Part shown: positions 24,692-35,559 of the stretch, piece by piece | How positions within the stretch are numbered: position 1 is the first letter of the stretch | How the letters are laid out: each line of letters begins with the position of its first letter | Assembly: GCF_029784155.1 (NCBI RefSeq) | Contig: NC_073692.1 | Span: forward strand, 320,778,906 to 320,842,905 | Direction of reading: 5' to 3' | Length of the DNA: 64,000 nucleotides | Origin: Uranotaenia lowii | Taxonomy: Eukaryota > Arthropoda > Insecta > Diptera > Culicidae | Made by a program: the position numbers and the translations under genes | The notes under the pieces: generated by a model | Told to the model about the DNA's origin: nothing | What the model saw: only the letters and a program-made list of their open reading frames with translations | Database searches by the model: none

Positions 24692-24814
24692 GTACAATGA
24701 AACGCATCTTACCTGTCGACAACTTATGGGATTCGAACCCATAATATTTCTTGCCAATACCAGGAATCGAACCCAATACGCCTGGGTTACCAGACGCCAG
24801 CCTATCCACTAGAC
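24692..24814 (-). mobile_element. tRNA-derived SINE fragment
   Basis: On the minus strand, an A-box-like 'ggtctagtggatagg' is followed about 30 nt later by a B box 'gggttcgattcc'. A second B-box-like 'gggttcgaatccc' lies about 35 nt further on. The spacing fits a pol III tRNA-type promoter, but the cloverleaf is not complete and the second B box argues for a SINE rather than a tRNA gene. Confidence 0.6.
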
Positions 24815-25674
24815 CAGGGGTTTTCAGATCATTTGCTCGACGGAGCACTTTTTAAAACCAAAAATTTTGGCGGAGCACCTACATTTTTGAAAGAATGAAA
24901 AAGCCAAGTTTTGAAAACTTTATAGTATTTGTCGTTTAAATAAGATGTGTCTTGTCATCGTAGTCAATGAAATCAGTAATGAATGGCTACTCTTTGAATA
25001 GTCTTGTTTTTATTAACAAAATATGTGTCATCAAAAATTAATGATTTCAATAGAACAAATACACTTTCTTCGATTTTTCAAGCTGTAAAAAGTTTGGTAA
25101 AATTTGTGTTAGTTGTAGCCTGACGTCTAGTTCCGCGTTTAGTCGGGATCGGAATTTAGTCTTCGTTGCGATATATGTGGAAAATCCAGATTCACATAGA
25201 TAAGTTGTGGAAAACGGCAGAAGAATAAATTTTGCTTTATCGGACAAAATTTAAAATTTATTTTTCAGTTGACACCAATACTCCTTCAACCATTTTTTGG
25301 ATACGAATCTTTCCTTAAGCTTTGAATCCGATGTCATATCTAACAAGCATTCATATTCTTGCGATGTTAATGATTGTGGTTTCTTTGACATAAAAATAGG
25401 CTATTCCACGCATTTAAAGTCTTCGATCTTTTTATTATTTTATGATATTCTTCGGGGAATTTTGCTGAAACTGTTCAACAAATCCTGCGATAGAACATTG
25501 TAATTGTATTAACGAAAAGTGTTGTGATTGTCATAATGATAACTTACGGATGATAACTTCAAGGTTATTTCTGATTGAATGCTTCTTAAATTAGGAAAGG
25601 TGTTCAGGTTGCGCTTTTTGAGCGATTCTGCCCAAAATTTGTCATAATTTTGCCGTTTTAATCGAAGATTGTTA

Positions 25675-25902
<228 letters not shown>

Positions 25903-26116
25903 TCATAGCTAGTGCATGTCGATAAAGGATGTAATGACTACTACCGCAACTTTTGGTCTTTTCTTTGATCTTGGCAACGACTCCAACAGTATTTCCAACT
26001 ACAGCTTTCGCACCGTCCATACATACATCAATGCAATTTCACCATGGAATATTGTTGTCCGTAACATAATCTTCAATTATTTAGCTTCAAAATTTCAGCC
26101 CCCGACGAGGAAGTTG

Positions 26117-26515
26117 CACAGTAAACGAAAATTACCGAGTTCGGTATTTTATTTACCGAAATTCTAACATGTGTGAATCGTTAAACTGTTCTGTAATTTT
26201 TTCGGTAAAAAATAAACGAACATCGGTAAATCATCATTGGCAAAAATTTTCTCACCGTGAACCCCAAACGTCAACCCTAAATCGGTCTGTCGTATATTTT
26301 GAAATCCTGTTCCAAATTTGCATGAATTTGGAACAAAGGCGTATAACTGTTGGGAATTTTGAAATCGATAACTGTGCTAAAACAGCAATTTACGCCACCG
26401 GTGCCGGACGGACAGTTTTAGCGTGGTCGAAAACCGTGTTTTGCATACACCGTTGGGACAGTCCTTAGGATTTCGGTTAAAAAATTACCGAACTCGGTAA
26501 TTTTCGTTTACTGTG
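26117..26515. mobile_element. MITE, 399 bp, with long inverted ends
   Basis: Inverted repeats of about 45 bp with few mismatches, beginning CACAGTAAACGAAAATTACC on each side. It is inserted in the hAT pseudogene. The interior frame at 26169-26468 is open by chance; no transposase motif. The target duplication is unclear. Confidence 0.85.
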
Positions 26516-27108
26516 TGGCAACGGTTTGCAAAGGAACAAATCTTCTTCGAAACATTCAGAACCTTGATAGCGAACAAATATCATCAGAATTGCTAGTCTT
26601 GCTATATCTGTGGATTCGTCAAGCTAAATGTTGAATTTTGAAGTTCTCAATCGCTTTCAACATCTTTAGCCATGTCACAAATTTGCCGAGAAACCGTGTT
26701 GTTAGACATGGGAATCGAACTTACCAATTCCACTATTTTGTTATCAACCATGATACGGACGACTGCTTGAATACAAGATTTGATTAAGTTTTCAGCAATA
26801 GTATGCGCTTCTCCAGCTTTTCTAATCGGTAGCTCGCCAAGTACGGCGCAAGAATAGCCTTTTCATTTCATTGAGTGTTTTGCAAACAACGTTGATCGAT
26901 CAAAGCAATGCATTTTGACAATCCACCATTCTTGGCAAACATCCCTGCAGAGATTCAGCCGCCAGTAAAAAAAAGTAAACAAAATTTACTCGTTCGTACT
27001 ATATGCCCTGTGCCCGTACTATTTTTTTTCTCATGTTTCGATAAAAACGAAACGATAAAAAAATATCAAAGTTTTTCAAAGTTGGGTTAAGATTTTCGTT
27101 GCGTACGT

Positions 27109-27186
27109 CGCGGAGCACTTTCAAAAGCTTCGCGGAGCACTTTCAAAAGCTTCGCGGAGCACTTTTGGAGCTTCGCGGAGCACAGC
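27109..27186. repeat. Short tandem repeat 'tcgcggagcactttcaaaagct'-like, ~3.5 copies
   Basis: A unit of about 22 bp containing 'gcggagcac'. The same 'gcggagcac' / 'acggagcac' motif recurs at the opposite hAT end (24839-24880), so it is probably a subterminal transposase-binding-type repeat that expanded. Confidence 0.75.
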
Positions 27187-27459
27187 AGTTGGAGGAAAAT
27201 AGGCGAAATTAAGGACAATGTAAGAACCCCTCCCAAATGAACCGGCTCTTTTGGGGTTAATGATGCAGAAGGCAGATTAACTTAATTTCGTTGTTTATTC
27301 ATGACACAAACAACATTTATGGGAAGGGAAATACGTTGCGGTCGTTGCTGGTCATACCGACTTGGGTTCGATGTGGGAGGAATTTTTATTTTGGCGATTG
27401 AGGTAATTTGCTTGGGTTCGACGAAAGGTATAGCGAGGGATTGATGACTTGCTTACCGC
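27187..27459. other. Non-coding spacer
   Basis: Nothing recognisable between the hAT relic and the minisatellite. Confidence 0.4.
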
Positions 27460-28140
27460 TAATCTGCACCCCTTGGATCGTCTGTCGGAATAGTTGGACC
27501 ACCGGAAGGAAAGCCAGCGGTATTTTCCGCCAACGGGGCCTCAACACCGCCAAGGACCACGGGTCATGCCAAGGATTCGGGCTCTACTGGGAGACACGTG
27601 GTGCGGGAACTTGGCAGAATGCCAGCGGATGCCGGCTAGGACCAACAGATTGAATGCCAGCAGATGCCAGCAAGGACCACCGGATAGATTACCAGCGATG
27701 TTTGCCGCCAACGAAGATTGCTTATTACAACCCCGATACCGCCTACGCACCACGGATTGTGCTCTGGGGTTCGTGCTCTACTGGGAGACACGTGGTGCAG
27801 GAATCTGGAAATGTGCCAGCGATTGATTTCGAGAATCACCGGATTGATTGCCAACGGGGGTTGACGACAACGAGGATTGTATTGTCAGGCCCGACACCGC
27901 CGAAGGACCACGGATCGTGCCAAGGTTTCGTGTCTCTTCTGGGAGACATGTGATGCAGGCGATGGATATAGTGCCGGTTAATGTTGATGGAAACCACCGA
28001 ACGATTCCCCCCTTTTATCTAACACCGCCGGAGGACCACGTATTTTACCTTGGATTCGTGTCCCCACAAGGGGACTCGTGATGTGGGAGCCTGGGAAGTT
28101 GCCAACGGATGTCTGCTGGAACCACCGGATGGAATCGGAT
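27460..28140. repeat. GC-rich imperfect minisatellite
   Basis: A composite block ('caccgcc..ggaccacgg' ... 'ctgggagacacgtggtgc') starts near 27541, 27736, 27890 and 28019. A shorter inner motif ('gccagcggatgcc', 'ggaccaccggat') is duplicated variably between blocks. Overlapping open frames on both strands here (60-110 codons) are by-products of the repeat. Confidence 0.75.
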
Positions 28141-28190
28141 AGATTTCGGATAAAATTTTCTATCTTTCCACTTTTTACAATTATCGACCG

Positions 28191-29553
28191 CCCAAGTAAC
28201 CAAAAGTCACATAGATACTTAATCCTGTGCATTAGAAGTTCACATTTGGCTGAGTAAAAGGTACTCAAGAGAAATGAAAATAGGTGCTTTATTTGGACTT
28301 CTGACCGAACATAAAAAGTCTAAACAAGTAGCATAGAACATTTCTGTGCGTTCCAAGTACCTTAAAAAATCCAGAATTCAATAAGGCTCATCGTGCTTCG
28401 TTACGAACTTCTTACGAATTTGTTGGTTCAATGCAGAACTTCTTACGAACTTTTTGGTTCCAAACAGAACTTGTTACGAGCTTTTTGGTTCCATGAGGAA
28501 CTTATATAGAACTTCAATACAAACGTTAGCGTTGAGATTTTTCACAAGAGTGAATAACAGAATATCAGAACTTCGAATGTACGAGCAACGATTTTTTTGT
28601 CTTTATTATTCAGCCTTTAGCTGGTACGTCTCTACAAGAACAACGAATTTAACCCACAAATAAATCAACTATTTTAATCAAAATGGAAAAATGACATAAA
28701 TCTTATATATTTTTCACATTGTTTTGCATTTTAAAGAATATTCATATTAAACTAACCGAAAAACACATCTTTTCGTTTACAGTTCGATTTTTCTTCTTGC
28801 ACCTGGAGCAACGTAATTACCGGCTTGTATCGACGGTAGCCTCTTGCAACTAGCGGCAATTTATTCTTTAATAGGATAAGCAGGGTTCGAAATTTCTGTA
28901 TGCCTTTTTAATAGTTGAACATGGTCCGCAAAGTTTCATTATCGTGGTTGGGAGAACTCTTGATGAAGAATTAAACGCTCTCCATTTTTGAAACTAATAT
29001 AGAAAACAGATAGAAAGAAAATTAATCACAAAAAAAACTTAAAACATAAAAATACTCACGTTCAATTTCAATTCCTCCTAGTTTGTTTTGGAAAAACTTG
29101 AAACATCCTTTGGTGATCAAGTACGAATGTTTACATTTTTAATTATCGCCTGCTTTGAAAAGTCGATAATTCTAAGTTTATTTCATATAGATGTTTAAAA
29201 TAACAGCAATCTAAGCATTGGCGTGTTCAGTTTTCACCCCGCTGGTTCAGGTTCAAATCTCCAAGCATGAAAATTTTTAAAGTAAGTATGAAACTCATTC
29301 ACATTCAAAGCAACATCAGATTAATATTAAAAGGTATAAAAAACAATAGCAAGAAAAGGATTTTTTCTTTTTTCATTAATCTTTTTTTAGGTCTCATGTG
29401 GAGGCTGAATAGCCTTCTACTCAGCTTCTATTATGGACATTCGAAGTATCGATAAGAACTTAAATTTGAGGCTGAGTAGAATGCTACTCATTCGTTTAAC
29501 AAAGCTGAGTAAGCTTTTAAGAACCTGTTTTATGGATCTTTTGGTTACTTGGG
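28191..29553. mobile_element. CCCAAG-family TIR element, 1.36 kb
   Basis: Terminal inverted repeats CCCAAGTAACCAAAAG / CTTTTGGTTACTTGGG are perfect over 16 bp and flanked by CG on both sides. No transposase is recognisable; internal open frames are short. Contains three ~32-bp tandem units (28402-28500) with 'ttacgaactttttggttcc'. Related to the elements at 29783-30675 and 23133-23230. Confidence 0.75.
28402..28500. repeat. ~32-bp tandem repeat, 3 copies
   Basis: Units around 'cttacgaactttttggttcc' with 'cagaacttctt' spacers, inside the CCCAAG-family element. Confidence 0.7.
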
Positions 29554-29782
29554 CGAGCTTAATGGCCGCTCGCTCCCAACTGCCCTGTTGTTTCTTCATT
29601 GATTCGCATTGCACCGACTCCGACCAGTAATGCCACATTTAAATCGGTATTTTTGAACCCAATAAAATCTTTTATCGATATGGAAATCCTAAAAAACCGT
29701 TGTAAAAATCGGAATGTTGAGATGTATTGGGGGTCGGCGCTCTAACAATCCCAGTATAAAATTTCCCATGTTAAACAGAGAA

Positions 29783-30675
29783 CCCAAGCAACCAAAAGTC
29801 ACATATTTACTTGAATGAAGGCATTGAAAGTTACATATTGGCTGACAAAGAGAATCAACTGCCCAATTCCCTTTAGACAACTTTATGCACTCATTAATGA
29901 ACTTGAAAGTTGCAAAAGCGATTAATATGGACGTTGTATGAGACTTGTTTTGCCCAATTCCCATGAGTGAACTATATGTACTCATTAACGAACTTGAAAG
30001 TTGCAAAAGTGATCTATACGTACGTTATATGGGACTTAAGTCACATAAAGGGCACAAAAGTGCTCAAAACGGGATTTGGTTGGTCACATAAAGGGCACAA
30101 AAGGCTCAAAACGGGATTTGATAAGTCACAAAAAGTGCATTGATGTGCTTTCAACATCAAATCTCCACTTCGAGTTTTAGTTTCAGTTAGAACAACATCT
30201 AGGCGTGGTCTTGTAGTAGCTTGTTCGATTCTTACCACGAAGGTCGGGGTTCGATCCCCAATCCGGGCAAGTTTTTTTTCAAAAAGTAATTTAGTAATTG
30301 AGTGACCATTCTGATGCGATATATGTAGGAAATGTAGGAAAGAAGCAATTGAGCAATTGGTCGAGTTTGGAATCCGGCAAGTGGCATCATGACGGCACCG
30401 GTTTAGAACATAGTAAATAATCAAGAGAAGGAGATATGAACCGAAGCCAAGGTTTCAGTTGAGATAGAGAGAGATTTTTTTCTCATTTTGCAATTTTTTG
30501 GAAGTTGAATTAAGAGGCCGGTAAAAGCTGAATAGAAGATCATTAAGACTTGTTTTGGAACTTGAAAATATCAATAAGAACTTAAATTTTGAACTGCATA
30601 GAATGTACTTCATATCAATGATGGGGCTGAGTAAACGTTTTTGTACCTGTTTTATGGGCCTTTTGGTTGCTTAGG
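29783..30675. mobile_element. CCCAAG-family TIR element, 0.89 kb
   Basis: The left end CCCAAGCAACCAAAAGTCAC and the right end CCTTTTGGTTGCTTAGG (one mismatch in the terminal G run) are flanked by AA on both sides. Internal tandem duplications: a ~92-bp unit (29858 and 29950) and a ~42-bp unit (30041 and 30083). It also holds a tRNA-like SINE body at 30195-30275. No transposase. Confidence 0.7.
30195..30275 (+). mobile_element. tRNA-like SINE segment
   Basis: A-box-like 'tggtcttgtagtagc' and a good B box 'gggttcgatcccc' (about 30247-30259), followed by 'ccgggcaag' and a T-run (pol III terminator-like). It is not a complete cloverleaf, so SINE rather than tRNA gene. Confidence 0.55.
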
Positions 30676-31293
30676 AATTTATTAGTTTTTATTTCGTGAT
30701 TTCCAGCGGAAGCTGAAAATGAATATCTTCTGGGATAAACTTAAAAATGAATTTTAATCCGTTTTACATTGGATGTTCGCAGCAAGCCTTGCCCGGAAAT
30801 GGATGTTTTTTACGCCTTAGATTTTTCCGATGTCAACATCTAACATAGAGATCGCGAATATTTAGTTTCGTTGGACTAATATAAAATGTGTAAAAATGGA
30901 ATCCTCATAAAAATGGAGTGGTGTGTGAAGTAACGAACTAAGAGGTGGGATTCTGTATCATCGATACATTTACCATTATAACGGGTCCAGTTTTTATTTT
31001 TATACAAGGTGTTCGAGGTTCCTCAAATAACTCATGCTGCTGGTGTGCAGAGAAATTTGGCAAAATAGTTATCCTGAGTAAGCAATATTTAAAAGTGAAA
31101 ATTTGGAAACTTAAACGAAAGAAATGATAAGTTGAGGGACGGGGCTGTGGTTAATTTTTTTCATTCTGAATCGTTGAGACAGATTGGTGTCCTAGCACAG
31201 TGGGCGAAGGAAAAAAAAATTCTCCTGTGACACATTCTTAAAAGGCTTCGTGTTATTGCATCTTTGTCTCGCGTTTACGGTGTTGTATATTAT
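30676..31293. other. Non-coding stretch
   Basis: AT-rich; nothing recognisable. The 60-codon frame at 30945-31127 is not supported. Confidence 0.4.
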
Positions 31294-31685
31294 AGACACT
31301 ATAATTTCAAATAGTCTGGCAAAGAGAATGACGGGAGCCAATCGAGCATTTTATGAAAATGTTCAAGCTCTTCATAGCTCTCTCCAGTTGCAAAATAAAA
31401 AATAGTTTCTCAGATTCTTAAATTACCTGCTATGTTTGTCAGTTGAACGCGAAATCCCTTTTAAAAATATATTATGATGTATAGGTGAAAAAAGTAGTGA
31501 AAATTCTGCTAAAAAACTTTTATTAATTTCACTAAAAAGCCTAAAAAGCTTAGTGAATTACAATACTACAACCATGATTTTCCAATATTTAGAAAGTTTG
31601 CTCGATTGGCTCCCGCGAATGACAGTTCGATTGGCTGCCGTCATTCTCTTTGCCAGACTATATGAAATTATAGTGTCTATACTGT
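31294..31685. repeat. Fold-back inverted repeat
   Basis: The left arm (31294-31352: 'agacactataatttcaaat', 'ctggcaaagagaatgacggg', 'agccaatcgagca') is repeated inverted at 31599-31682. The right arm has an internal duplication of 'gattggctcccg / gattggctgccg'. The spacer is about 245 bp and AT-rich. It may be the core of a MITE whose outer ends are lost. Confidence 0.65.
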
Positions 31686-32274
31686 ATATGTATGATGGGG
31701 GGAAGGGACACTTATTCTGTTTTTTTTTGTTCTTCAAATGTTTCTTTTCCACAGCGAGAAAAGGTGCAATATCCAAGATCAAAGACCAGAAATGATAGTG
31801 CATTTTAATCCGAACTCGAATAAAATACTGAAAAAGCAATTTTATTGACATAAAGGTTTTTGATGAAAATATACGAAAATAATTGTTATGAAATTTCTCG
31901 ATTTTTAAACTTCAAATATTTTTTTTAATCCAAATGACATTTTGTTTTCGATAAGCGTTTTACTATCTGCTATGAGTTGATCTTCTTTTCAATTGACATT
32001 TCATAATATTTATCAAAAGTTCTGGTCAAATTAAATTAGAACATTTACAATATTCATCGAATTCTGATTCACAGTAAATTCAAATCAATGGGTTTAAAAA
32101 AATTCTTATTTTTTTTTCAAAAATGCATTGAAATCTCTCAATTTACGTAGAGAATTGAAGTAATTTCTATTTCATACTTTAACATACTTTTTAAATTAAA
32201 AAAAACGCGTTTTTAGAGTCTGCAAATAATTCCAGAGACATTGATTTAGGCTTAAGGGACATGTGATTACACGT
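31686..32274. other. AT-rich non-coding stretch
   Basis: No gene, RNA or element end recognised. Confidence 0.4.
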
Positions 32275-32390
32275 AGGAGAGAGGCGGGCTAAATGCGCAT
32301 ATTAAGGAAAGTTCTCATTTTCTCCCATATTCCACTAGATAGGAGTCTGAAAACTATATGCGCATGAGCGGACATCTGTTTTATATACGT
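32275..32390 (+). repeat. Left half of the dispersed repeat that received the LTR composite
   Basis: Matches 4270-4382 in order ('gggctaaatgcgcatattaa', 'aaaactatatgcgcatg', 'catctgttttatatac') and stops at the LTR edge. The right half resumes at 44275. Confidence 0.75.
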
Positions 32391-33934
32391 TGTAACAGTT
32401 GTATTTATTAGTCATGTATTCAGTAACGTATTTTGCGCACACAAGTAGCACAGAATTAGAAAAAACATATGCTGAAGTTCTCTCAGTGTGGAACTTTTCA
32501 CATCACTCTGGAACACCCCTCGTACGGTGTAAATGTCAAAAAAAAAAAAAACTAAAAACGAAGAAATCATTTTTCGGAGTGTCGAAAAGAAAAGAAAAAA
32601 AATACGGAAAATTGCTGACGTGGTGTTTGAAGGAAAAAGCGCGCGGACACTTTTCTTATTGAGCGCGTTGGTGAAAAGCGTCGGTTCGACCGTAACCGGA
32701 AGGCGGAGGACGATCAGCAGGATCCGGACATCACCACGATAGTCGACATTCTCCGGTGCCGATTCCGGATTGCACCGAGCAAGAATTCAACGGTTCTGGC
32801 GGCTGCTGGTTGTCCCGCCCATCAAAACGGTTCGGAAAACGCTGCGGGGAAGGCCTTGGAGGCTCAGACACAGCGCTCCTTTCAAAGCTGCAAAAAACTT
32901 TGAGCGGGCTGATTGCCGAAGACCAACGGGCAGAGCCAGTCAGTCGGAGCGCACTACATCGCATTGGCATTAGGGAAGACCCATAGCATAACAGCCCCAA
33001 TATCGGGGCTTTTCTTTGTTTTTTGTTTCCCCTCTTTAGTCCCCAGCAGCCAAGCCGTAGCCACGCCACGTCAACTCACGTCGGTGCGCCTCACTGTTCG
33101 CCAGTCACCTGCGCCGGGTGCGATCAAGCGATCCGCATCCGGGTCGTCCACGGGCATCGCAGCAGCCAGGTTCCGTCGTCTGGTGATGACAAGTCTGCCA
33201 ACCGGGCAGCAGCAACAATAACAGCCATCTGGGCTTGGTCCGACAAGCGATCCACATCCGGGTCGTCAACAAGCATCGCAGCAGCAAGGTTCCATCGTCT
33301 GGTGATAACCAGTCTGCCAACCGGGCAGCAGTAACAATAACGGCCATCTGGGCCTGGTCCGATCCTGGTCGCCAGCGGGTATCGCAGAAGCAGAGTTCCG
33401 TGGTCCGGTGACTACAAACCGGCCAACCTGGCATCAGCAACAACAACAACCACGCTTCGCAAGCCGTCACAAGAAGTCATCACAGAAGCGGACTTTGCTG
33501 GGGCTCCTCGGAGGCCTGCGGGCGACCGTAGCAGCAAAATTGGATCCGGTCACGACATCAGGCCAGCTTTGGTTCATCGATCACAGGGGAAGTACCCACC
33601 AAATGATCGCGACACCACTCTCGCAAGGCAAGAGAGGCGAGAAGGCAACCATCTCGATCCGTACTGCATCGCTAGCGGAATCCTGTGTTGCTGGATCAGC
33701 ACTTTTGGGCAAGTCAGCAATTTGATGGCAGTGGGCACTCGAGTCGATGGGCGAGCAGCTACCAGTAGTGCATGTGCATGCCGCGCCGGAAGTAAAGTCA
33801 GAGTGAGTAAAGCGTTTTATTGAATACATGCAATCATGAAAACATAAATTTTATTAGTTGTGGCATATTTGGTGATGAGGAGCTTTACCGTATGCACTCC
33901 CACGCCCGTTCATATAAAGAAAAAACCTCGAACA
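32391..33934 (+). repeat. LTR copy A (inverted extra LTR)
   Basis: 1544 bp, running TGTAACAG...CTCGAACA on the plus strand, the canonical TG...CA limits. It is opposite in orientation to the two LTRs of the coding element. It shares with LTR B a 14-bp deletion (near 33361) that is absent from LTR C, and its A-run near 32538 is one base shorter than in B and C. It is followed by one T and then directly by the tRNA-Lys copy, so its content equals a plus-strand strong-stop DNA (U3-R-U5 plus copied primer). It contains three ~119-bp tandem units (about 33120-33465). Open frames inside are shadows shared by all three LTRs. Confidence 0.9.
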
Positions 33935-33935
33935 T

Positions 33936-34000
33936 TGGCGCCCAACGTGGGGCACGAACCCACGACCCTGAGATTAAGAGTCTCATGCTCTACCGACTGA
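33936..34000 (-). pseudogene. Reverse-transcribed copy of tRNA-Lys(CTT) primer, nucleotides ~12-76
   Basis: Read on the minus strand, 65 nt match tRNA-Lys from nucleotide 12 (D arm) to the 3' end. The anticodon arm 'gactcttaatc' holds CTT, the T arm pairs GTGGG/CCCAC, the discriminator is G73, and the CCA is present although it is not encoded in eukaryotic tRNA genes. Compared with insect tRNA-Lys(CTT) as I know it, the only mismatch is position 58 (T-loop TTCGTGC instead of TTCGAGC). That is the m1A58 site where plus-strand strong-stop synthesis normally ends. The acceptor 5' strand and nucleotides 1-11 are missing, so it is not a tRNA gene. It lies between two inverted LTRs, next to the U5 end of LTR A, exactly where an unremoved primer would be copied. 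Confidence 0.88.
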
Positions 34001-34006
34001 CCCAAA

Positions 34007-35551
34007 TGTTCGAGGTTTTTTCTTTATATGAACGGGCGTGGGAGTGCATACGGTAAAGCTCCTCATCACCAAATATGCCACAACTAATAAAATTTATGTT
34101 TTCATGATTGCATGTATTCAATAAAACGCTTTACTCACTCTGACTTTACTTCCGGCGCGGCATGCACATGCACTACTGGTAGCTGCTCGCCCATCGACTC
34201 GAGTGCCCACTGCCATCAAATTGCTGACTTGCCCAAAAGTGCTGATCCAGCAACACAGGATTCCGCTAGCGATGCAGTACGGATCGAGATGGTTGCCTTC
34301 TCGCCTCTCTTGCCTTGCGAGAGTGGTGTCGCGATCATTTGGTGGGTACTTCCCCTGTGATCGATGAACCAAAGCTGGCCTGATGTCGTGACCGGATCCA
34401 ATTTTGCTGCTACGGTCGCCCGCAGGCCTCCGAGGAGCCCCAGCAAAGTCCGCTTCTGTGATGACTTCTTGTGACGGCTTGCGAAGCGTGGTTGTTGTTG
34501 TTGCTGATGCCAGGTTGGCCGGTTTGTAGTCACCGGACCACGGAACTCTGCTTCTGCGATACCCGCTGGCGACCAGGATCGGACCAGGCCCAGATGGCCG
34601 TTATTGTTACTGCTGCCCGGTTGGCAGACTGGTTATCACCAGACGATGGAACCTTGCTGCTGCGATGCTTGTTGACGACCCGGATGTGGATCGCTTGTCG
34701 GACCAAGCCCAGATGGCTGTTATTGTTGCTGCTGCCCGGTTGGCAGACTTGTCATCACCAGACGACGGAACCTGGCTGCTGCGATGCCCGTGGACGACCC
34801 GGATGCGGATCGCTTGATCGCACCCGGCGCAGGTGACTGGCGAACAGTGAGGCGCACCGACGTGAGTTGACGTGGCGTGGCTACGGCTTGGCTGCTGGGG
34901 ACTAAAGAGGGGAAACAAAAAACAAAGAAAAGCCCCGATATTGGGGCTGTTATGCTATGGGTCTTCCCTAATGCCAATGCGATGTAGTGCGCTCCGACTG
35001 ACTGGCTCTGCCCGTTGGTCTTCGGCAATCAGCCCGCTCAAAGTTTTTTGCAGCTTTGAAAGGAGCGCTGTGTCTGAGCCTCCAAGGCCTTCCCCGCAGC
35101 GTTTTCCGAACCGTTTTGATGGGCGGGACAACCAGCAGCCGCCAGAACCGTTGAATTCTTGCTCGGTGCAATCCGGAATCGGCACCGGAGAATGTCGACT
35201 ATCGTGGTGATGTCCGGATCCTGCTGATCGTCCTCCGCCTTCCGGTTACGGTCGAACCGACGCTTTTCACCAACGCGCTCAATAAGAAAAGTGTCCGCGC
35301 GCTTTTTCCTTCAAACACCACGTCAGCAATTTTCCGTATTTTTTTTCTTTTCTTTTCGACACTCCGAAAAATGATTTCTTCGTTTTTAGTTTTTTTTTTT
35401 TTTTGACATTTACACCGTACGAGGGGTGTTCCAGAGTGATGTGAAAAGTTCCACACTGAGAGAACTTCAGCATATGTTTTTTCTAATTCTGTGCTACTTG
35501 TGTGCGCAAAATACGTTACTGAATACATGACTAATAAATACAACTGTTACA
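34007..35551 (-). repeat. LTR copy B (3' LTR of the coding element)
   Basis: 1545 bp, minus sense, TGTAACAG...CTCGAACA. It is near-identical to LTR A in inverted orientation and shares A's 14-bp deletion (junction near 34579). Its U5 end is separated from the tRNA copy by six bases (34001-34006), which in LTR sense read TTTGGG. It is preceded on the coding strand by 'ataggattg' rather than an obvious polypurine tract. Confidence 0.9.
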
Positions 35552-35559
35552 CAATCCTA

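Noticed and set aside
24692..24814. Functional tRNA gene on the minus strand
   Set aside because: A and B boxes are present but acceptor and anticodon arms do not pair properly and a second B box follows; SINE is more likely.
26169..26468. 99-codon ORF
   Set aside because: Lies wholly inside a MITE and has no transposase motif.
32731..33829. Several 67-121-codon ORFs on both strands of the LTRs
   Set aside because: They repeat identically in all three LTRs, overlap each other on both strands and follow GC-rich LTR composition; no domain.
33936..34000. A genuine tRNA-Lys gene
   Set aside because: Nucleotides 1-11 are absent, the CCA is present in DNA, position 58 is altered and it lies exactly between LTR ends.
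33820..34056. Open frame with the 'RGARTHDPEIKS' peptide
   Set aside because: This is the tRNA copy and LTR ends translated by chance.
32391..35551. Palindrome as a simple assembly misjoin
   Set aside because: A misjoin would not create a 65-nt tRNA copy with CCA and an altered position 58, and the flanks match one continuous paralogous site. Raw reads are still needed to exclude it fully.
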